Source of the DNA: CAJQQY01 sp045106765
GTDB lineage: Bacteria; Bacteroidota; Bacteroidia; Chitinophagales; Saprospiraceae
Direction of reading: 5' to 3'
Assembly: GCA_045106765.1 (NCBI GenBank)
Contig: JBGCFD010000070.1
Location: 1-64,000 of the forward strand
DNA: 64,000 bases
Shown: in pieces, positions 1 to 7,902 of the stretch
How the letters are laid out: every line of letters begins with the position of its first letter
How positions within the stretch are numbered: the stretch's first letter is position 1
Program-made: the position numbers and the translations under genes
Notes under the pieces: model-generated
What the model was told of the DNA's origin: nothing
What the model saw: the letters and a program-made list of their open reading frames with translations, nothing else
The model's database searches: none

Positions 1-111
1 TTCTCTCAAGTTCTTGATATTCGTTCTAGCTGATTTTTTGTAGTAACGATTCTGAATACGCTTTTTAGCGTCTTGACGAATTCTTTTCTTTGCTGACTTG
101 TGATGTGCCAT
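1..111 (-). CDS. rpsT: 30S ribosomal protein S20, 5' part only
   Basis: The reverse strand encodes the first 37 residues of S20, starting MAHHKSAKKRIRQDAKKRIQ; the rest lies beyond the left edge. S20 is a primary binder of 16S rRNA in the small subunit. The lysine/arginine-rich start with the HKSAKKRIR signature is typical of Bacteroidota S20. The ATG at 109-111 is the only sensible start. It is divergent from sucA across a 290-bp gap. Partial but not broken: no stop or frameshift is visible. Confidence 0.93.
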   Translation of the reverse strand, partial: MAHHKSAKKRIRQDAKKRIQNRYYKKSARTNIKNLRE

Positions 112-169
112 TATGTATATATTTACTAATAAATTATGATCAATTATACCATTTTTTTCAAATGGAGTG

Positions 170-177
170 CAAATTTA
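170..177 (-). promoter_or_regulatory. Possible -7 box of rpsT (TAAATTTG)
   Basis: The reverse strand reads TAAATTTG, an exact match to the Bacteroidota -7 consensus TAnnTTTG, about 60 nt before the rpsT start. A good -33 TTG is not seen at the right spacing, and such boxes occur by chance in AT-rich DNA. The leader contains a small hairpin (148-165). Confidence 0.35.
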
Positions 178-401
178 TAGCTTTTATTCATAAAAGAAAA
201 CTTTTATCCACATTTTATTTATAGTTTTTTTAGAATTAAACCTTTATAAAAAAGCTTAAAAACGACGTTAAAATCAGTACATATTTAATTTTTTTCAACG
301 ATATTTGCTAAAATTTTTTAGAACCTGAATAAGATCAATTATATAAATCAAAACACATTTACGATCCTACCGTAAATACTTAGAAAAATACCAGATATAA
401 A

Positions 402-3209
402 ATGAACGATTATTCCTACGTATTCAACGCACACCCAAGTTTTATTGAATCTATGTACAAAAAATTTCAAGAAGATCCCGCTTCTGTTGAGGATGGATGG
501 AGATCATTCTTTGAAGGTTTTGAATTTGCAACCAACGCAAATGGTAATGGAACTTCGACGGCGACTCCAAGTAATGGTGCTGCAACGATGAATGAAAAAG
601 AATTCGGTGTACAATCCATTATTCATGGTTTCCGAAGTCGAGGTCATTTAAAATCTACCACTAATCCAATTCGTGATCGACGAGATCGAAGTCCTAATTT
701 GGATCTAGCAGATTATAATTTAGAGGAAAGTGATTTGAACAAAACATTTATTGCAGGAGAGGAGATTGGTTTGAGAAATGCCACTTTGCAACAAATCATT
801 GATAAGTTAAAAGAAATCTATTGCGGTAATATCGGTTATGAATATACTTATATTGAAAATCGTGAAAAGAGAATGTGGTTGCGTGATAAAATTGAAAATC
901 GAGATTCAGGTAATTTTGGATTAAGTGATGATAAAAAGAAACGGATTCTTCAAAAATTAAGTGATGCGGTTGGTTTCGAGAAGTTTCTCCACACCAAATA
1001 TGTAGGTCAAAAAAGATTCTCATTGGAAGGTGGTGAATCTACGATTGCTGCTTTAGATGCAATCATTAATGCTGCAGCAAATGCAGAAAGTCAATTTGGA
1101 AAAGGAACAGAAAAGCATCCAATTCATAATGTAGAAGAAGTTGTGATAGGAATGGCTCACCGTGGTCGATTAAATGTTTTGGCCAATATTATGGGAAAAA
1201 CCTACGAGCATATTTTCAATGAGTTTGAAGGAACGGCAGTTCCTGATTTGAGTTTTGGAGATGGAGATGTAAAATATCATTTGGGGTATTCTTCTCAAAT
1301 CAAAACACCTTCTGGTAGAAAAATACATTTAAAGTTAGCTCCTAATCCATCGCATTTGGAATCAGTAAATACGGTGGTAGAAGGATTTGCAAGAGCGAAG
1401 GCAGATATTTTATATAAAAGTGAGTATGATAAAATTCTTCCAATCTTGATTCATGGAGATGCTGCGATTGCAGGTCAAGGTATCGTTTACGAAACGGTTC
1501 AGATGAGTCAATTAGAAGGATATTTTACAGGAGGAACAATTCATTTTGTCATTAATAATCAGATCGGATTTACAACTGATTTTGATGACGCTCGATCTTC
1601 AACATATTCTACAGGTGTGGCAAGTTTGGTTCAAGCACCAGTTTTTCATGTGAATGGAGATGATCCGGAAGCAGTAGTTTTCGCAGTAGAATTAGCTACG
1701 GAATATCGTCAGAAATTTAATAATGATGTTTTCATTGATATGGTTTGTTATCGTAAGCATGGTCATAACGAAGGTGATGATCCTCAATTTACACAACCTG
1801 AGATGTATATTAATTTTATTAAAAATCACAAAGATCCAAGAGAGTTGTATTCTCAAATTTTAGCGGAGCGGGGCGATATTGAAAAAGCGATGGCTGAAAA
1901 AATGGAAAAGGAGTTTTGGGCTAATCTGCAAAAAAGATTAGATAAAGTGAAGCAAAAACCTTTGCCTTACGATTATCAAAAACCTGAATTGGCTTGGAAA
2001 AAATTAACTCGAACAACTAATTTAAAAGATTTTCAAAAATCGCCAGCAACTGGAATTCCTAAAACTAAGGTGAATAAAATCGTCAAGCACTTGATGACAA
2101 TTCCTGAAAATTTCAATCAATTATCTAAGATCAATCGATTAATTAAAGGAAAACAAAAATTGCTCGATGAGAATAAATTAGATTGGGCAATGGCTGAAAT
2201 GATGGCTTACGGATCTATTTTATTAGAAAATAGAAATGTGAGAATGAGTGGACAAGATGTGAAGAGGGGAACTTTCTCTCATCGACATGCTATTTTTAAT
2301 GATTCAAAAAACTTCGAAGAATTTAATCGATTGGATGGAATGGCGAAAAAACAAGGGAAGTTTAGAATTTATAATTCTTTCCTTTCTGAGTTTGGAGTGT
2401 TAGGATTTGAGTATGGGTATTCTTTGGCGACACCAGATGATTTAGTGATTTGGGAGGCACAGTTTGGTGATTTTTATAATGGAGCACAAACAATTGTGGA
2501 TCAGTATATTTCGGCTGCTGAAAGTAAGTGGCAACGAATGAGTGGTCTCGTCATGTTGTTACCTCATGGATACGAAGGTCAAGGTCCAGAGCATTCAAGT
2601 GCGAGATTGGAGCGGTTTTTACAGATGTGTGCAGAAGCAAATATTACAGTTGCGAACATCACTACGCCTGCGAATATTTTCCATGCGATGCGAAGACAGT
2701 TGGCTAGACCTTTCCGAAAGCCATTAATTATTATGTCGCCAAAATCTTTATTACGTCATCCAATGGCCGTTTCTGATTTGTCTGAATTTGAAACTGGAAA
2801 TGGTTTTCAAGAAGTCATTAATGATCCTGAAATAAATACTAAAAATGCGAAAAAAGTAAAACGAGTTTTGTTGTGTACAGGTAAAATTTACTATGATTTG
2901 ATGGAGAAAAAAATGGCAGACAAACGAGATGATGTTGCCATCGTTAGATTGGAACAATTATATCCTTTGCCAACAGATCAGTTGACTAAAATTATCAAAC
3001 AATATAAAAACGCTGACTTCAAATGGGTGCAAGAAGAATCTGAGAATATGGGAGCATGGCGATATATTCAAGCGAAGTTTTTAGTGAAATATAAAAATAT
3101 AGTATTGGATAATATTTCGAGAAGAGCAACAGCTTCACCTGCAACTGGATTTAAAAAAGTTCATGAGAAACAGCAGGCGGAAGTGGTAGCGAAGGCTTTT
3201 AAAAAATAG
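402..3209 (+). CDS. sucA: 2-oxoglutarate dehydrogenase E1 component
   Basis: Thiamine-diphosphate-dependent E1 subunit of the 2-oxoglutarate dehydrogenase complex, which decarboxylates 2-oxoglutarate and passes the succinyl group to the E2 lipoyl arm in the TCA cycle. At 935 residues it has full family length. Visible marks: the N-terminal E2-binding segment (YSYVFNAHPSFIESMYKKF), MAHRGRLNVLAN near residue 253, the ThDP/Mg motif GDAAIAGQG near 352 and NNQIGFTT shortly after, HGHNEGDDP near 452, and GYEGQGPEHSSARLERFLQ in the transketolase-like C-terminal half. No sucB lies next to it: upstream is divergent rpsT and downstream is a convergent gene beyond a strong terminator, so it is probably transcribed alone. 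Confidence 0.96.
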   Translation: MNDYSYVFNAHPSFIESMYKKFQEDPASVEDGWRSFFEGFEFATNANGNGTSTATPSNGAATMNEKEFGVQSIIHGFRSRGHLKSTTNPIRDRRDRSPNLDLADYNLEESDLNKTFIAGEEIGLRNATLQQIIDKLKEIYCGNIGYEYTYIENREKRMWLRDKIENRDSGNFGLSDDKKKRILQKLSDAVGFEKFLHTKYVGQKRFSLEGGESTIAALDAIINAAANAESQFGKGTEKHPIHNVEEVVIGMAHRGRLNVLANIMGKTYEHIFNEFEGTAVPDLSFGDGDVKYHLGYSSQIKTPSGRKIHLKLAPNPSHLESVNTVVEGFARAKADILYKSEYDKILPILIHGDAAIAGQGIVYETVQMSQLEGYFTGGTIHFVINNQIGFTTDFDDARSSTYSTGVASLVQAPVFHVNGDDPEAVVFAVELATEYRQKFNNDVFIDMVCYRKHGHNEGDDPQFTQPEMYINFIKNHKDPRELYSQILAERGDIEKAMAEKMEKEFWANLQKRLDKVKQKPLPYDYQKPELAWKKLTRTTNLKDFQKSPATGIPKTKVNKIVKHLMTIPENFNQLSKINRLIKGKQKLLDENKLDWAMAEMMAYGSILLENRNVRMSGQDVKRGTFSHRHAIFNDSKNFEEFNRLDGMAKKQGKFRIYNSFLSEFGVLGFEYGYSLATPDDLVIWEAQFGDFYNGAQTIVDQYISAAESKWQRMSGLVMLLPHGYEGQGPEHSSARLERFLQMCAEANITVANITTPANIFHAMRRQLARPFRKPLIIMSPKSLLRHPMAVSDLSEFETGNGFQEVINDPEINTKNAKKVKRVLLCTGKIYYDLMEKKMADKRDDVAIVRLEQLYPLPTDQLTKIIKQYKNADFKWVQEESENMGAWRYIQAKFLVKYKNIVLDNISRRATASPATGFKKVHEKQQAEVVAKAFKK

Positions 3210-3235
3210 AATCAAATAATATTTTTTATAAAAAG

Positions 3236-3276
3236 GAAAACCCTAGAAGATTTAATCTCCTAGGGTTTTCTTTTTG
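3236..3276. terminator. Bidirectional terminator between sucA and the cytochrome operon
   Basis: Inverted repeat GAAAACCCTAG / CTAGGGTTTTC around a short loop, A-rich on the left and T-rich on the right, so it can end transcripts on both strands. It sits exactly in the 79-bp gap between two convergent genes. Confidence 0.85.
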
Positions 3277-3288
3277 TTTTTCCAAAAA

Positions 3289-4314
3289 TTATCTTGCTCG
3301 TGATTCAATATAACTTCTCAAATCTTCCATCATTTGATCACTCATTTTCTCTTGAGTATATTGTGGCATATATGCTTTTTTTCCATTCATCGGAGGTGTT
3401 CCATATCTTCCAACTTGATAAATCGAGTATCGAGTATATTTTGAAATATGCTTATCCAAATGTTTAAAGGTTAACTCCTCATTATCTAAATCGAAATAAG
3501 AATATCGCTTGTCCTTGTGACAATGTTGGCAACTTAATTCGTATATTAATTTTCCGTTTTCAGGATTTCCTTTTAAGTTATAACCAATTTTTCTGTCCTT
3601 TGGTGGAGTGATAAAAGTAGCAGGAGAACCCTGCAAATAATATGATTTGATTAGTTCGATGGCAGCAGTTTTGTCCCCGCTATTATTGAGAGCAGCATTG
3701 ACCGTTTTGTAATCTGCATCTGATAAATTGAGGTCTTCCATTTTTAATTCCAAAGTCCACAACCAAGCTAACACAGATTCCATTTCCCAATTTTTCAACT
3801 TACGACCTTGCGCACACTCAACTGCACAAAGTTGAATGGCTTCCCGAAGATTATTTCTTGCAGGTTCAACTAGCTTACCATATTTTTTATCATAATCTCC
3901 ATTGTAAAAAGAGGTTCGATTGACAATACCATAAAGTGAAGTACCTTGCAAAAATGGTAATCCATTTTCTTTAGCATATTCCAATCTTGCTTGTGGATCT
4001 GAAACTCGAAGGTCTGGATCCTCTTTAACAGTATTGTGACAAGAAGTACAAACAAAATGCTTGCTTTGTTTTTTAGTACTGCCTCCACTTGGTTTTTTTG
4101 CAATTCCATGAAGGGCTAAATCTGCACCAATTTTAGCAGAAGCACCTTTGATTAAATTAGCTTGATGTTGAATTGGAGCATCACCTAGTTTTTTTAAAAC
4201 TTCAGAAATTGCATCGTCCTTTTTTACTGCTAGAAGTGGTTTTTCTTCAGGCAAAAAACTAGTTAGAATAATAGTTGCTACAATTAATATGGATATAAAA
4301 AATAATTTTTTCAT
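3289..4314 (-). CDS. Periplasmic di-heme c-type cytochrome
   Basis: 341 residues with an N-terminal signal/anchor (MKKLFFISILIVATIILTSF). Two heme c attachment motifs are visible, CTSCH near residue 88 and CQHCH near residue 260, so two covalent hemes and a place in periplasmic electron transfer are expected. Between them is a segment with two further cysteines (LCAVECAQG) and a tryptophan-rich helix. It is the last gene of a reverse-strand operon with a DUF5777 barrel and a small cytochrome-like lipoprotein (gaps about 50 bp). The electron donor and acceptor cannot be told from sequence; the SoxA/diheme cytochrome superfamily is possible but not shown. Confidence 0.8.
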   Translation of the reverse strand: MKKLFFISILIVATIILTSFLPEEKPLLAVKKDDAISEVLKKLGDAPIQHQANLIKGASAKIGADLALHGIAKKPSGGSTKKQSKHFVCTSCHNTVKEDPDLRVSDPQARLEYAKENGLPFLQGTSLYGIVNRTSFYNGDYDKKYGKLVEPARNNLREAIQLCAVECAQGRKLKNWEMESVLAWLWTLELKMEDLNLSDADYKTVNAALNNSGDKTAAIELIKSYYLQGSPATFITPPKDRKIGYNLKGNPENGKLIYELSCQHCHKDKRYSYFDLDNEELTFKHLDKHISKYTRYSIYQVGRYGTPPMNGKKAYMPQYTQEKMSDQMMEDLRSYIESRAR

Positions 4315-4361
4315 AAAATAATTTTTTTATTTTTTCAAAAACTTCAATTAAGGAAATAAGA

Positions 4362-5210
4362 CTAGAGATTAAAAATCCTAGAAATCGTAAACCCTAAACG
4401 AAATTCATTATCTCCCCAATTGCTTGTCGTGTAAGGAATATAATCATTTTCAATAATCCCAGTTGCATTGGTAAAGTTGACTTGAAAAATATGTCCACCT
4501 GTATCAATTTCTAAACCGATTCCCATTGGCGCGTAAAATCCTTCAGGTCGATCAGCCAACAAAAAAGTAGCATCTGCAATAATTCCAAAAACTTTATTGA
4601 TTTGAATTCGAGTGGCTGCACCGACTGAGAAGATGCCATTCACATCATCAAAATCTACTTTATTTCGATGGGTATAACCTGGCATGACTTGCAAAGTAAA
4701 TCGTTGAGAAAATTTGCGAGCAATTAAAACTTGAGCGGTGTACGTAACTCGATGAGCGAATTTATCGAAATTAGTTAATGCATCACCCTCTGTACTTTTC
4801 ATAGTTGAGATGGTCGAAACGCCCATTAAAGTCATGGACAACGGCATAGAGTTATCATCTTTTTGATGAAGAATTCTATATTTTAAAGAAGGACTGACTA
4901 AAGCACCTAAAGCACCTGCTCCTTTAGTTCGACTTACGCCAATCGTTAATTCGTTAGAAATGCCATATTCGAACCCAAATAATACATCAGCTGCATTTTC
5001 TAAGCCATATAAAGTTTCCCATCCTCCTTTAGTATTTCCAAAACGATGACCAATTCGAAAATCTAACTTTCGATCAGGAACTGTTTCGACAGAGTGAGAA
5101 TTAATGACCCGAGTATCTTTAAAAGTTTGAAACACAGGGTCTTGTGCATTGATTTGGAAAGAAGAGAAAATAAAAACGATACATATTGTAATCAAAAATT
5201 GATTCTTCAT
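4362..5210 (-). CDS. DUF5777-type outer-membrane beta-barrel protein
   Basis: About 282 residues from the ATG at 5208-5210. A longer in-frame reading would start at 5279, but the clear signal peptide (MKNQFLITICIVFIFSSFQ, then NAQ) supports the shorter start. After it come alternating hydrophobic/polar strands rich in glycine and aromatics and a C-terminal phenylalanine-rich strand, as in small barrels. The stretch ETVPDRKLDFRIGHRFG resembles DUF5777 proteins, usually found in Bacteroidota beside c-type cytochromes, as here. Function unknown; a role in the outer membrane linked to the flanking cytochromes is inference. Confidence 0.75.
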   Translation of the reverse strand: MKNQFLITICIVFIFSSFQINAQDPVFQTFKDTRVINSHSVETVPDRKLDFRIGHRFGNTKGGWETLYGLENAADVLFGFEYGISNELTIGVSRTKGAGALGALVSPSLKYRILHQKDDNSMPLSMTLMGVSTISTMKSTEGDALTNFDKFAHRVTYTAQVLIARKFSQRFTLQVMPGYTHRNKVDFDDVNGIFSVGAATRIQINKVFGIIADATFLLADRPEGFYAPMGIGLEIDTGGHIFQVNFTNATGIIENDYIPYTTSNWGDNEFRLGFTISRIFNL

Positions 5211-5259
5211 TTGTTGCAAATTAATTAGGTGATTAGTGAGGTTTAAAATAAAAAGGAAT

Positions 5260-5643
5260 TTAATTTTCAGGATAATCATTGAGTACCCAACATTCCACTA
5301 ATTCAAATTCTGAGGCAGATAGCATATCTCCTTCAGGCATATCCATGATGTCAATAACTCGTTTTTTGAATGCATTATCATTGAGAAAGATAGATAACTT
5401 TGCATAATCAGTCATATCTCCAATTCCAGCACCTGAACCATGACAACCTGCAAATGCGCATGAATTGTCAATGATTGGTTTAATTTGGTTGTCATAAATA
5501 ACTGGAACTGAGATGGTGTCACAAAATTCATTAGAGATTGTATCAGGGTCAACCAATTTATCATTGGTACAAGAGGTTTGACTCATTTGAATCATAAATA
5601 AACTCCCTAAAATAAATAAGGAAAGCAGATTGATTTTTTTCAT
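5260..5643 (-). CDS. Small lipoprotein with a CX4CH heme-like motif
   Basis: 127 residues. A lipoprotein signal peptide runs to a lipobox-like SQTSC at residues 21-25. A single motif CAFAGCH (CX4CH instead of CX2CH) follows at about residue 62, then GSGAGIGDMTDY, a pattern of cytochrome-like lipoproteins in Bacteroidota. CX4CH heme sites are known in Desulfovibrio cytochrome c3, so covalent heme is possible but not proven. It is the first gene of the operon with the DUF5777 barrel (49-bp gap) and the di-heme cytochrome. A methionine, DMPEGDM, could be the sixth ligand. Confidence 0.65.
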   Translation of the reverse strand: MKKINLLSLFILGSLFMIQMSQTSCTNDKLVDPDTISNEFCDTISVPVIYDNQIKPIIDNSCAFAGCHGSGAGIGDMTDYAKLSIFLNDNAFKKRVIDIMDMPEGDMLSASEFELVECWVLNDYPEN

Positions 5644-5906
5644 AAGAATAAAAGAGTTTTAAATATGGGGTAAAATGAAATGTAAAAATAAAAATCTAAT
5701 TAAATATTTAATCCAAAATTAGGTTTGATTTTTACACATCTTGTTTAATACAGTAGAAATAGGAAAAAGGATGCGTAAAACTTATAATGAATTTATTTTT
5801 TGAGAACTAACAACTATTAGGTAATTACTGTTGTTTTGAATATGACATTGAACGATTTTCAAAATTAGAAAATTAGAATTAAAGTCTATTAATCGTAAAA
5901 AAGCAT
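5644..5906. other. Gene-free gap before the bacilliredoxin
   Basis: AT-rich. A 63-codon reverse reading frame here shows no recognisable features and is not called. No other structure seen apart from the possible promoter listed next. Confidence 0.6.
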
Positions 5907-5914
5907 TATTTTTG
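5907..5914 (+). promoter_or_regulatory. Possible -7 box (TATTTTTG) of the bacilliredoxin gene
   Basis: Exact TAnnTTTG match 76 nt before the start codon. No clear TTG at -33, so support is weak. Confidence 0.3.
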
Positions 5915-5989
5915 TAATCTAATATACGTATTAGAGATTCATTGGGATCACTTTTAAAATAAATTTTAATCAAAAAAAAATAGAATAAT

Positions 5990-6403
5990 ATGTATCCACC
6001 AGATTTAGTAGCTCCAATGCATAAAGATTTGACTGACCATGGTTTTCAGGGTTTACAAACGGTTGAAGCTGTTGAAGATTTTATGAAAAATATGGAAGGC
6101 ACCGCATTAGTTGTCGTGAACTCAGTTTGCGGATGTGCTGCAGCAATGGCTCGCCCAGGTGCGAAATTAGCTATGCAAAATGATAAAAAACCTACTCAAT
6201 CAGCAACAGTTTTTGCTGGAGTTGATCGAGAAGCAACAGAAAAAGTAAGAGAATATTTATTACCATATCCTCCTTCTTCTCCTGCAATTGCTTTATTTGA
6301 AAATGGAAAAGTAGTCCACATGTTAGAGCGTCACCATATCGAAGGGCGACCTGCTGAAATGATTGCAGCTAATTTGAAGATGGCTTTTGATAAATACTGT
6401 TAG
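5990..6403 (+). CDS. BrxA/BrxB family bacilliredoxin-like protein
   Basis: 137 residues of the YphP/YqiW (former DUF1094) thioredoxin-fold family. The active-site motif Cys47-Gly48-Cys49 sits in VVNSVCGCAAAMARPG, and a further Cys ends the protein. Family members in Bacillus remove bacillithiol from mixed disulfides on proteins; Bacteroidota also use these as general thiol-disulfide switches, and whether bacillithiol is made here is not shown. The start MYPPDLVAPMHKDL matches the family start. It stands alone between gaps and ends before a terminator nested in an inverted repeat. Confidence 0.88.
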   Translation: MYPPDLVAPMHKDLTDHGFQGLQTVEAVEDFMKNMEGTALVVVNSVCGCAAAMARPGAKLAMQNDKKPTQSATVFAGVDREATEKVREYLLPYPPSSPAIALFENGKVVHMLERHHIEGRPAEMIAANLKMAFDKYC

Positions 6404-6419
6404 TAGCTTGCACGTAGTC

Positions 6420-6576
6420 GTCTGTTTCAGCAGAACTAAAAAAAGGAGCAAAGCGACTGCAAAAAAAAGTCAAAATAAAAAAATCCAAGGGAATTAATTT
6501 CTCTTGGATTTTTTTTTGGAAAAGTACTTTTTGAATTATTGGTCGCTATGCTTTTTTTAGGTCTGCTGAAGCAGAC
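6420..6576. repeat. Imperfect inverted repeat enclosing a terminator
   Basis: Left arm 6420-6456 and right arm 6541-6576 are near-complementary. Each carries a 16-nt palindrome (right arm GTCTGCTGAAGCAGAC) followed by a CTAAAAAAAG tract and AGCGAC. Between them is a terminator hairpin. One of a series of intergenic inverted repeats in this window. Confidence 0.75.
6477..6518. terminator. Bidirectional terminator between bacilliredoxin and pdxH
   Basis: AAAAAATCCAAG / CTTGGATTTTTT stem with a short loop; A-run on the left and T-run on the right, between convergent genes. Confidence 0.75.
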
Positions 6577-6593
6577 TTCCATATGTTGACTAT

Positions 6594-7244
6594 TTAAGGT
6601 GCTAGTCTTTCCATTTTCCACTTTCCTTTTTTAGATAATTTATATCTAATTCGATCATGTAATCGACTTCTCCGTCCTTGCCAGAATTCAATTAAAACAG
6701 GTTGTACCAAATATCCACCCCAATGAGGAGGGCAAGGAAGCACTTCTTCGTTTTTATATCTTTCTTCCAAATCTTTCATATTTTTTTCAAGTACACTTCG
6801 GTTTTTAATCACTTTGCTTTGTGAAGAAACCCATGCGCCCATTTGACTTTTCTTGGGACGACTTTGGAAATATTTTTTAGAAACCTTTCTACTCACTTTT
6901 TTGACGACCCCTTCGATACGGACTTGTCTTTCCAATCCTAACCAAACAAAAGTCAAAGCGACATTTTTATTCTTGGCGATCTCTTTTCCTTTATGACTTT
7001 TATAATTGGTGAAAAAAGTAAAACCGTTTTCGTCCAAATTTTTTAGTAAAACAATTCTTGCGGAGGGAATACCATCAGGACTGACTGTTGAAAGAGTCAT
7101 TGCGTTTGGTTCAGGCACTTCACTTTTGAGTGCTTCTTTCATCCAGATTTCGAATTGTTTGATTGGATTATCTGAAACATCAGAAATGTCCAATTCTTTT
7201 TTAGAATAATCTTCTCGGAGGTCGGATAATTTTTTTCTAGCCAT
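6594..7244 (-). CDS. pdxH: Pyridoxamine 5'-phosphate oxidase
   Basis: FMN-dependent oxidase that makes pyridoxal 5'-phosphate from pyridoxamine/pyridoxine phosphate. About 216 residues from ATG 7242-7244 (MARKKLSDLREDYSKKEL); the in-frame ATG 51 nt upstream gives an atypical lysine-rich extension. Family marks: NPIKQFEIWMKEAL, the substrate/FMN stretch PSARIVLLKNLDENGFTFFT and NYKSHKGKE, VRIEGVV, and the C-terminal RPKKSQMGAW and WGGYLVQP with FWQGRRSRLHDR. Length and motifs are complete. Standalone gene. Confidence 0.95.
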   Translation of the reverse strand: MARKKLSDLREDYSKKELDISDVSDNPIKQFEIWMKEALKSEVPEPNAMTLSTVSPDGIPSARIVLLKNLDENGFTFFTNYKSHKGKEIAKNKNVALTFVWLGLERQVRIEGVVKKVSRKVSKKYFQSRPKKSQMGAWVSSQSKVIKNRSVLEKNMKDLEERYKNEEVLPCPPHWGGYLVQPVLIEFWQGRRSRLHDRIRYKLSKKGKWKMERLAP

Positions 7245-7679
7245 TTTTTTATTCTTTATTACTTTTTTTTGAAAAAAAATACGAGAATTTGTCACCTCAA
7301 GTTAACAATTAAACTCAAGTCAAGTTTTGATTTTTGAAAAAAAATCAATGATTTTTATTGATTAAATTATATTGATTTTTTTGATGTGAAAATAAGAAAT
7401 GTCACAGGCTCCAAGTTGTGGAACGTATTAATTTATTTTGATACTTGAAGTGTAGTTTTAATTTCTTTTCAAGAAAAATTGTGTTGAAAAGGAATGAAAA
7501 AGCAATTATTTTTTGTCACCAAAATTTTAAAAGCGATGATTATTTTTTTCCCAAAAGAAGAATAAGTAGAATTGAGATCAATAAAATTAAGCATTTTTTT
7601 ATAGTGAAAAAAAATCGCAAGTGTTTTTTTTAGCAGTTACAAAACTTCATTTCAGCGTATTGCATTTCAACGGAATTGC
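7245..7679. other. Gene-free AT-rich gap upstream of the T9SS type B protein
   Basis: No supported gene. A 62-codon frame at 7445-7633 has a lysine/phenylalanine-rich, random-looking composition. An inverted repeat built on AAAATCAAT / ATTGATTTT lies at about 7337-7382 and could act as a weak terminator. Confidence 0.55.
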
Positions 7680-7711
7680 TTGACTTCCAACTGATTCTAC
7701 CCCTATATTTG
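7680..7711 (+). promoter_or_regulatory. Bacteroidota-type promoter of the T9SS type B gene
   Basis: TTG at 7680-7682 and TATATTTG at 7704-7711 with a 21-nt spacer fit the -33 TTG / -7 TAnnTTTG pattern. This would give a leader of roughly 185 nt before the chosen start. Confidence 0.5.
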
Positions 7712-7719
7712 AATCATCG

Positions 7720-7830
7720 AAACGAACTTAACAATTTTTTACTCCCACCAAAATATTTCAGATTAATAACCTAAAGCTTTTATCCTCCCATTTTTTTTGA
7801 AACGAATCTTACAATTTTTATATCTCCCCA
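7720..7830 (+). repeat. Direct repeat in the leader of the T9SS type B gene
   Basis: GAAACGAACTTAACAATTTT near 7718 recurs imperfectly as GAAACGAATCTTACAATTTT near 7798, both followed by a C-rich CTCCC tract. In addition, GATTCTACCCC near 7693 resembles TATTCTACCCT near 7835. The copies are in the probable 5' untranslated region. Confidence 0.5.
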
Positions 7831-7902
7831 GACTTATTCTACCCTCAACAATTAATGACAATTTTTTTCCAAAAACCATCCCCAGATAAAAGTCCCAAGT
7901 CC

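Noticed and set aside
796..1023. Reverse-strand open frame inside sucA
   Set aside because: Shadow of the sucA coding strand; Tyr/Phe/His-rich composition with no start context.
5782..5973. 63-codon reverse frame upstream of the bacilliredoxin
   Set aside because: No family features and it overlaps the likely promoter of the forward gene.
7445..7633. 62-codon forward frame in the gap before the T9SS type B gene
   Set aside because: Lys/Phe/Asn-rich as expected from AT-rich non-coding DNA; no recognisable motif.
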